Assembly: GCF_001952855.1 (NCBI RefSeq)
Contig: NZ_LPNO01000035.1
Span: 4,740-41,067, forward strand
Length of the DNA: 36,328 bases
Origin: Pseudomonas sp. ATCC PTA-122608
Lineage (GTDB): Bacteria; Pseudomonadota; Gammaproteobacteria; Pseudomonadales; Pseudomonadaceae
Reading direction: 5' to 3'
Below are positions 31,394 to 36,328 of the stretch, piece by piece. A program made the position numbers and the translations under genes. The notes below the pieces were generated by a model, which saw nothing but the letters and a program-made list of their open reading frames with translations, had not been told where the DNA came from and ran no database searches. Every line of letters begins with the position of its first letter. The stretch's first letter is position 1.

Positions 31394-33351
31394 TGACTCA
31401 GCCACTGCTGGAACTTAAAGGTATCGTCCGCAGTTTCATGGCCGGTGACCGCGAGTTCATTGCCCTCAAGGGCATCGACCTGACCATCAATGCCGGAGAA
31501 ATGGTCGCGATCACCGGGGCCTCGGGCTCGGGTAAATCGACCCTGATGAACATTCTCGGCGGCCTCGACTACGCCACCGCCGGCAGCTACAAGATCAATG
31601 GCATCGAAACCCGCACCCTGGGGGATGAGCAACTGGCCGAACTGCGCCGCGACTACTTCGGTTTTATCTTTCAGCGTTACCACTTGCTGGCGCATTTGAG
31701 CGCGTTGCATAACGTGGAAATGCCGGCGATTTATGCCGGTACGCCGGAAACCGCCAGGCATAGCCGCGCCGGAGAGTTGTTGGCTCGCCTGGGTTTGTCG
31801 GGGCACTTGACCCATCGGCCGAGCCAGCTTTCCGGCGGCCAGCAACAGCGGGTGAGTATCGCCCGGGCCTTGATGAACGGCGGCGAAGTGATCCTCGCCG
31901 ATGAACCCACCGGGGCTCTCGACACCCACAGCGGCAAGGAAGTGATGCGCATCCTGGCCGAGCTGCACGCCGCCGGGCACACCGTGATCATCGTCACCCA
32001 CGACCCGAAAGTCGCGGCGAATGCCCAGCGGATCATTGAGGTGCGCGATGGCGAGATCGTCAGTGACCGCGCCAATGAGAGCGTCGGCCTTGACCTGCCC
32101 ACCGAAGCGCCCATCGAGCCCAAGCGCAGCGGTGCGCGCAAGTTGGTGGCCAGCCTCGGGCTGTTCAAGGAGGCCTTCAACATGGCCTGGGTTGCGCTGA
32201 TTTCCCATCGCATGCGCACCTTGCTGACCATGCTCGGCATCGTCATCGGCATTACCTCGGTGGTGTCGATCTCGGCCATCGGTGAAGGCGCGAAGCGCTA
32301 TGTGCTCAAGGACATCCAGGCCATTGGCAGCAACACCATCGACATCTTCCCCGGCAAGAGTTTCGGCGACAGCCGCGCCTCGGCCATCGAGACATTGTTG
32401 CCGTCGGATGTGGAGGCACTGAACCAGCTGTATTACGTCGACAGCGCCACACCGGTGGTGGGGCGCAACCTGTTATTGCGTTACGGCAACATCGACCTGG
32501 ATGCCCAGGTCAATGGCGTCAGCGACCGCTACTTCCAGGTCAAGGGCCTGAAGCTCGAAGCCGGGATTACCTTCAGCGAAAGCGACGCCCGGCGTCAGGC
32601 CCAAGTGGTGGTGATCGACCACAATACGCGCCATCGGTTGTTCGGGCCCGGGGTGGATCCGTTGGGCCAGGTGATCCTGGTGGGCAGCCTGCCGTGCACG
32701 GTGATCGGGGTGACGGCGGACAACAAAAACATGTTTGCCGCCAGCAAGGCGTTGAACGTGTGGGTGCCGTATGAGACGGCGGCCGGGCGGCTGTTGGGCC
32801 AGCGCCATCTGGACAGCATCACCGTGCGTATCAAGGACGGCCAGCCGAGCAAAGTGGTGGAAGAGAACGTCACCAAGCTGATGTTGCAGCGCCACGGCAC
32901 CAAGGATTTCTTCACCAACAACCTAGACAGCATCATGCAGACGGTGCAGAAAACCAGCCGCTCCCTGGCGTTGCTGCTGTCGTTGATCGCGGTGATTTCG
33001 TTGCTGGTGGGGGGCATCGGGGTGATGAATATCATGCTGGTGTCGGTGACCGAGCGCACCCGTGAGATCGGGATTCGCATGGCGGTGGGCGCGCGGCAAT
33101 CGGATATTCGCCAGCAGTTCCTGGTGGAAGCGGTGATGGTCTGCCTGATTGGTGGGATGATCGGCATTTCGCTGTCATTCGCCATCGGCTATCTGTTTTC
33201 GTTGTTTGTGAAAGAGTGGGAAATGGTGTTTTCCCTGGGGTCGGTGGTGACGGCGTTTGCGTGTTCAACGTTGATCGGGATTGTGTTCGGGTTTGTGCCG
33301 GCGAGGAATGCGGCGCGGCTGGATCCGATTGAAGCCCTGGCCCGAGATTAA
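31393..33351 (+). CDS. macB: MacB-type ABC transporter, fused ATPase and permease
   Basis: A 652-residue inner-membrane half-transporter, active as a dimer, that drives MacA-dependent efflux of the lipopeptide. ATPase part: Walker A GASGSGKST (42-50), signature LSGGQQQR (about 146-153), Walker B VILADEPTG (about 166), switch His in VIIVTHD. Four transmembrane segments follow in the MacB layout: one at about 270-295, then a large periplasmic domain, then three at about 523-546, 576-603 and 615-637, with the family ending PARNAARLDPIEALARD. The ATG at 31393 overlaps the macA stop as TGATG, so the two are co-translated. A TTG one codon earlier is possible but less likely. Length and architecture are normal for MacB. 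Confidence 0.95.
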   Translation: MTQPLLELKGIVRSFMAGDREFIALKGIDLTINAGEMVAITGASGSGKSTLMNILGGLDYATAGSYKINGIETRTLGDEQLAELRRDYFGFIFQRYHLLAHLSALHNVEMPAIYAGTPETARHSRAGELLARLGLSGHLTHRPSQLSGGQQQRVSIARALMNGGEVILADEPTGALDTHSGKEVMRILAELHAAGHTVIIVTHDPKVAANAQRIIEVRDGEIVSDRANESVGLDLPTEAPIEPKRSGARKLVASLGLFKEAFNMAWVALISHRMRTLLTMLGIVIGITSVVSISAIGEGAKRYVLKDIQAIGSNTIDIFPGKSFGDSRASAIETLLPSDVEALNQLYYVDSATPVVGRNLLLRYGNIDLDAQVNGVSDRYFQVKGLKLEAGITFSESDARRQAQVVVIDHNTRHRLFGPGVDPLGQVILVGSLPCTVIGVTADNKNMFAASKALNVWVPYETAAGRLLGQRHLDSITVRIKDGQPSKVVEENVTKLMLQRHGTKDFFTNNLDSIMQTVQKTSRSLALLLSLIAVISLLVGGIGVMNIMLVSVTERTREIGIRMAVGARQSDIRQQFLVEAVMVCLIGGMIGISLSFAIGYLFSLFVKEWEMVFSLGSVVTAFACSTLIGIVFGFVPARNAARLDPIEALARD

Positions 33352-33366
33352 GCCGGGTAGAGATCA

Positions 33367-33461
33367 AAATGTGGGAGCGGGCTTGCTCGCGAATGCGGTG
33401 GATCAGTTACACCTGTATTGACTGACACACCGCATTCGCGAGCAAGCCCGCTCCCACATTT
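33367..33461. terminator. REP doublet acting as probable bidirectional terminator
   Basis: A perfect 34-base inverted repeat: the left arm 33367-33400 begins AAATGTGGGAGCGGGCTTGC and the right arm 33428-33461 is its exact inverse, with a 27-base loop. It sits in the 123-base gap between the converging ends of macB (stop 33351) and the luxR-type gene (stop 33475). It is a REPIN-type repeat by sequence; its placement between convergent genes and its stem strength suggest it stops or stabilises transcripts from both sides. There is no strong U tract, so classical Rho-independent action is uncertain. Confidence 0.75.
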
Positions 33462-33474
33462 GTCCTGCGGCGTT

Positions 33475-34176
33475 CTAGAAAGTGGCGTTTTCTTCTGTGG
33501 AGTACATCCACCGCATCAACGAATGCCGGCCACTGATGCCCATCTTGATCGCCGCCCGCTTGAGGTAGCTTTCGATGGTGTTGACCTTCAACGCCAACTG
33601 CTCCGCCAGTTCCGGTGCGGTACGCCCGGCCAGCAACCCCACGCACACCTCCAGCTCACGGCTGGACAGGGCCAGCCCCGATTGCGCGAGGCGTTCTTCA
33701 AAGCGCCGGCGCAAGGTGTCGATGCCTGGTTGCTGCGGCGCTTCACTGTCGGGGCCGCAGGGTTGCAGGGCGCTGATGTGGTTTTCAACCATCGGCAGCA
33801 GCAAGGAGGAGAAGTCTTGCAGGATGATCCGCTCCTGCTGGGAAAAACTTTCGGAGGGGTTCGAGCGATACACCGACAGCACGTAGCTGACGTCATCCTT
33901 GCGCCGGGTCAGGTGCAATTGTGCGGCGGCCTGGGCTTCGTCGAGCCCGGGCGCCGGGTCGGTATACACCGGGCTGATCCCCAGCATTCGCGAACTGCCG
34001 GCTTTGCGCGGAGCGTGTTCCCTTGGGCTCACGGGCATTTGGGTGATGTGCGTGGCGTCGACCGCCAGTTGGGTGAGGATCAGGTCATGCAGCATGCGCG
34101 GGAAATGTCGGCTGCCGGTGCTGGCGATGACTTTGCCAATGTGGGGAAACAGGTGTGAGTTCATCATTTCATCCAT
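33475..34176 (-). CDS. LuxR-family transcriptional regulator of the lipopeptide cluster
   Basis: A DNA-binding regulator with a C-terminal LuxR/FixJ helix-turn-helix: LSSRELEVCVGLLAGRTAPELAEQL followed by KVNTIESYLKRAAIKMGI, at roughly residues 168-222 of 233. The N-terminal part does not show an autoinducer-binding domain or a receiver domain that I can recognise. This is the form of the regulators flanking viscosin, massetolide and putisolvin genes (ViscCR, MassCR), which are needed for NRPS expression. It lies downstream of macAB on the opposite strand, matching that layout. Start choice is uncertain: the ATG at 34176 is used here; a TTG at 34185 and an ATG at 34164 are alternatives, and none has a strong ribosome site. 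The effector is unknown. Confidence 0.88.
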   Translation of the reverse strand: MDEMMNSHLFPHIGKVIASTGSRHFPRMLHDLILTQLAVDATHITQMPVSPREHAPRKAGSSRMLGISPVYTDPAPGLDEAQAAAQLHLTRRKDDVSYVLSVYRSNPSESFSQQERIILQDFSSLLLPMVENHISALQPCGPDSEAPQQPGIDTLRRRFEERLAQSGLALSSRELEVCVGLLAGRTAPELAEQLALKVNTIESYLKRAAIKMGISGRHSLMRWMYSTEENATF

Positions 34177-34202
34177 GAGTTTCAATGAGGGCGGCGTACA
34201 GG

Positions 34203-34222
34203 GCAGTGATCTCCATGACTGC
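34203..34222. promoter_or_regulatory. 20-base dyad upstream of the luxR-type gene, candidate operator
   Basis: GCAGTGATCTCCATGACTGC: two 8-base arms with one mismatch (GCAGTGAT and ATGACTGC) around four bases. It is lux-box-sized and lies about 26 bases upstream of the chosen start of the regulator. It could be a self-regulation site or part of the mRNA leader. No similar dyad was found upstream of the second NRPS gene or macA, so a role in cluster control is unsupported. Confidence 0.3.
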
Positions 34223-34297
34223 CGCCTCGTATGCTAGTACAGGCTTTCGCAAACGGGCCAATGAATGGATCAAATTTTTTGCAGTGCAGGGCGCAAC

Positions 34298-34328
34298 GGG
34301 AAAAGCCCGACCTTTTCAGGCCGGGCTA
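34298..34328 (-). terminator. Rho-independent terminator of the methionine gamma-lyase gene
   Basis: Read on the - strand, AGCCCGGCC - TGAAAA - GGTCGGGCT forms a 9-base stem with one G-U/mismatch pair and is followed by TTTT (from + positions 34301-34304). It lies about 35 bases beyond the gene's stop codon and upstream of the luxR-type gene, so it should keep gamma-lyase transcripts out of that gene. Confidence 0.82.
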
Positions 34329-34361
34329 TTGGTAAACGTCGCGCCTGGTTATGAATTTACC

Positions 34362-35606
34362 TCAAGCGTGATGAACGTTTTGCTGCACAACCCTGGATTT
34401 CGGTTTCAGGGCACAGGCGTGCAGTGCCTGCTCAACGTCCGCCAACAGATCGGCGACATCCTCAAGGCCCGCCGACAGCCGCACCAACCCTTCGGAAATC
34501 CCGTGGTGGGCGCGTTGTTCCGGGGTGTAGGTGGAGTGGGTCATGCTGGCTGGGTGCTGGGCCAGTGACTCGGCGTCCCCCAGGCTCACCGCCCGGGTGA
34601 ACAGCTTGAGGGCGTTCATGAATTGCCGGCCCATCTCGATGCCGCCCTTGAGTTCAAACGCGATCATGCCGCCGGACTGCTTCATCTGCCGGGCGGCCAA
34701 TTCGTATTGGGGGAAGGAACGCAAGCCGGGGTAAGTCACCCATTCCACCAAGGGATGGGCCTGCAAGGCTTTGGCGATGGCCAGGGCGTTGCTGCAATGG
34801 CGGTCCATGCGCAGGGCCAGGGTCTTGAGGCCGCGCATCAGCAAGGCGGCATCCTGAGGCGACATCACCGCACCGGTCAGGTCCTTGAGCCCTTGCAGGC
34901 GAATGCGCTGGGCCAGGGCCTGGCTGCTGACGGCGATGCCGGCAGTGATATCGCCGTGGCCGCTGAGGTATTTCGTCGCCGAGTGCACCACCACGTCGGC
35001 ACCCATTTCCAGCGGGCGTTGCAGGTAGGGCGTGCAGTAGGTGTTGTCCACCACCACCGTGATGCCGGGTTGCTGGTGGGCGATTTCGGCGACGGCGGCG
35101 ATGTCCACCAGTTGCAGGTTGGGGTTGGCCGGGGTTTCGAAATAGATCATGCGCGTGGCCGGGTTGATGGCCTCGCGCAGGGCGGCCAGGTCGGTGAGGT
35201 CGACGTGGCGCACCTTGATGCCGAATTCGCCGATGCCGTGATGCAGCAGGGCGAAGGTACAGCCGTAGAGGGTCTGGCTGACGATGATCTCGTCGCCGGG
35301 ACGCAGCAGGGTCCAGAACGTCGCGGCAATAGCGCCCATGCCGGAGCTGAAGGCTACGGCGGCTTCGCCGTTTTCCAGGGTGGCCATGCGCGCTTCCAGC
35401 AGGGCCAGGGTGGGGTTGGAGATGCGGGTGTAGAAGTGCCCGTTCTCTTCACCGGCAAAGCAGGCGGCACCGTATTCGGCGGTGGGGAAGGCGAAGGTGG
35501 CCGATAGATAGATGGGTGGCACGAGGGCGCCGTGGTGGTCCTGGGGATCGTAGCCGTGGTGGATGGCACGGGTGGAAAAGCCGAACGTATTGTGTTTATT
35601 TTTCAT
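34362..35606 (-). CDS. megL: Methionine gamma-lyase (PLP enzyme)
   Basis: A cytoplasmic pyridoxal-phosphate enzyme of the Cys/Met-metabolism family. It splits L-methionine into methanethiol, 2-oxobutanoate and ammonia. The 414-residue protein matches the P. putida enzyme closely by recall: SQTLYGCTFALLHHGIGEFG contains Cys116, the residue characteristic of this enzyme over other family members. Lys212 in SATKYLSGH is the PLP-binding lysine, and GDAESLAQHPASMTHSTYT is the substrate loop. The ATG at 35606 is chosen because AAGGAG lies 9 bases upstream and MKNKHNTFGFSTRAIHHGYD is the family's usual beginning; the frame stays open further upstream without a plausible start. The C-terminus is about 15 residues longer than the P. 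putida form. It is divergent from an Lrp-type gene, as in the mdeA-mdeR pair of P. putida (mdeA is a synonym). Confidence 0.95.
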   Translation of the reverse strand: MKNKHNTFGFSTRAIHHGYDPQDHHGALVPPIYLSATFAFPTAEYGAACFAGEENGHFYTRISNPTLALLEARMATLENGEAAVAFSSGMGAIAATFWTLLRPGDEIIVSQTLYGCTFALLHHGIGEFGIKVRHVDLTDLAALREAINPATRMIYFETPANPNLQLVDIAAVAEIAHQQPGITVVVDNTYCTPYLQRPLEMGADVVVHSATKYLSGHGDITAGIAVSSQALAQRIRLQGLKDLTGAVMSPQDAALLMRGLKTLALRMDRHCSNALAIAKALQAHPLVEWVTYPGLRSFPQYELAARQMKQSGGMIAFELKGGIEMGRQFMNALKLFTRAVSLGDAESLAQHPASMTHSTYTPEQRAHHGISEGLVRLSAGLEDVADLLADVEQALHACALKPKSRVVQQNVHHA

Positions 35607-35730
35607 GGTCGGACGCTCCTTATTTCCTACAATGCTATGCTTATAACTGCGGCCGAACGTTCTATAGTTTGCTGGGAAAAGCCGGTAGATTGGTATGAAA
35701 AACAATAAAAACGACGTTTTGAGGCAAGGT
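35607..35730. promoter_or_regulatory. Divergent promoter region of megL and the Lrp-type gene
   Basis: About 124 bases shared by both start regions. It is AT-richer than its surroundings and has TATA-like stretches (CTTATAAC near 35640, TCTATAGTTT near 35662). The 8-base palindrome GAACGTTC is at 35655-35662. GCCGAACGT occurs here and again at about 35579, just inside megL. These are possible Lrp-type binding elements. The layout suggests the regulator controls megL from here, but precise promoters could not be fixed. Confidence 0.45.
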
Positions 35731-36201
35731 ATGCCCATGAATCTGGATCGGACTGACAAGGCGCTTTTAAACGCCCTGCAGGGCAATGCGCGGTTGACGG
35801 TGGCGGAGTTGGCGGAGCGGGTGTCGCTGACCACTTCGCCGTGTTGGCGGCGGGTGAAGAACCTTGAGGACAGCGGGGTGATCGGGGGGTATCAGGCGAT
35901 CTTGTCGCCCAAGGCGCTGGGGTATGGGGTGACGGCGTTTGTCAGCATCATGATGGACACGCACTCGCGCGAAGTTGCTCGGGCGTTTGAGCAAAGGTTG
36001 CTGGAGATTCCCGAGATTGTGGCGTGTCATAACGTTTCGGGGCGGTATGATTTTTTGTTGGAAGTGGTGGCGAAGGATTTGGAGTCGTTTGGGGAGTTTG
36101 CGCGGGAGGTGTTGCAGAGTTTGCCGTGTGTTAAGGAGATTTATTCGAGTTTTTCTTATAAGTCGGTGCGGCCGTTGCGGGTGATTCCGCTTCCTGAGTG
36201 A
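35731..36201 (+). CDS. mdeR: Lrp/AsnC-family regulator, probable activator of methionine gamma-lyase
   Basis: A 156-residue leucine-responsive-type regulator. The N-terminal helix-turn-helix begins LDRTDKALLNALQGNARLTV and continues VAELAERVSLTTSPCWRRVKNLEDSGVI. The C-terminal RAM ligand and oligomerisation domain is recognisable from VTAFVSIMM and GRYDFLLEVVAKD. The start at 35731 is preferred because GAGG and AAGG sit just upstream; ATG 35737 fits too, while ATG 35695 would add 12 residues and lacks a good ribosome site. Its divergent position next to megL parallels mdeR of P. putida, which controls mdeA; that function is inferred by context. The coding strand is markedly G-rich toward the end. 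Confidence 0.87.
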   Translation: MPMNLDRTDKALLNALQGNARLTVAELAERVSLTTSPCWRRVKNLEDSGVIGGYQAILSPKALGYGVTAFVSIMMDTHSREVARAFEQRLLEIPEIVACHNVSGRYDFLLEVVAKDLESFGEFAREVLQSLPCVKEIYSSFSYKSVRPLRVIPLPE

Positions 36202-36209
36202 TTGACGGT

Positions 36210-36328
36210 GTACATATCCGTTATTTAGGTAGCGGCCACTTATGGTTCCGCTCTTACAGCGGGTCACTTTTGGCAAGCGCCCCAAAAGTAACCAAAAGGT
36301 CTTTGCCCCACCACTCGGTGCCTCGCCT
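36210..36328. repeat. Composite inverted-repeat element, left arm only (cut by window end)
   Basis: It begins GTACATATCCGTTATTTAGG at 36210, nine bases after the stop of the Lrp-type gene. It continues through ATGGTTCCGCTCTTACAGCG, TCACTTTTGG, AAAAGTAACCAAAA, TTTGCCCC and CACTCGGTGCCTCGCC, in the same order as the left arm of the copy at 4535. Whether it is a long or short form cannot be seen. Confidence 0.85.

Noticed and set aside
34623..35507. Long + strand frame antisense to the gamma-lyase gene
   Set aside because: The - strand frame encodes a complete enzyme with Cys116 and the PLP lysine; the antisense frame is Gly/Gln/His-rich with no recognisable motif.
35607..35834. Longer N-terminus for methionine gamma-lyase (76 extra codons)
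   Set aside because: It would overlap the divergent Lrp-type gene and its promoter; the internal ATG at 35606 has a good ribosome site and matches the family start.

Overview
The window looks like a chromosomal segment from a member of the Pseudomonas fluorescens group. This rests on the viscosin-type lipopeptide synthetases, the REP-type palindromes built on GTGGGAGCGGGCTTGCTCGC, a P. putida-like methionine gamma-lyase with its Lrp-type regulator, and high-GC Pseudomonas codon use. The assignment comes from recognised families and motifs; no database search was possible.

Region 1 (1-29915) holds three intact-frame non-ribosomal peptide synthetase (NRPS) genes on the + strand. The first is cut by the window start. 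They supply nine visible modules: two in the first gene, four in the second and three in the third. Specificity residues read by eye give Leu - Glx - Thr - Val - Leu - Ser - Leu - Ser - Ile, which is the viscosin/WLIP/massetolide order. The third protein ends in two thioesterase domains, as expected for release by lactone formation between the Thr3 hydroxyl and the C-terminal Ile. Condensation (C) domain types predict L-Leu1 (degenerate dual C/E motif in module 2), D residues at 2, 3, 4, 6 and 8, and L-Leu7 (LCL domain in module 8). Leu5 cannot be settled from the motifs. The gene for modules 1-2 lies directly upstream of the others. In the viscosin and massetolide producers I know, that gene sits at a distant locus.

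Region 2 (29916-33474) carries macA and macB, a periplasmic adaptor and a fused ATPase-permease that export such lipopeptides. They overlap by one base and end at a REP hairpin that probably terminates transcription from both sides. Region 3 (33475-34361) has a LuxR-family regulator on the - strand without an autoinducer-binding domain, typical of these clusters. Region 4 (34362-36201) is a divergent pair: methionine gamma-lyase (- strand) and an Lrp/AsnC regulator (+ strand).

The non-coding DNA is dominated by one repeat family. A composite inverted-repeat element with ends reading GTACATATCCGTT occurs as a long copy of about 813 bp (4535-5347), a short deletion form of 275 bp (29918-30192) and a truncated copy at the window end (36210 onward). 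The two complete copies carry the same REP doublet at their centre. All three copies begin within 14 bases of a stop codon, in the same orientation. The functional picture is lipopeptide synthesis (three NRPSs), export (MacAB, with an outer-membrane partner not in view) and local LuxR control, punctuated by palindromic elements at gene ends.
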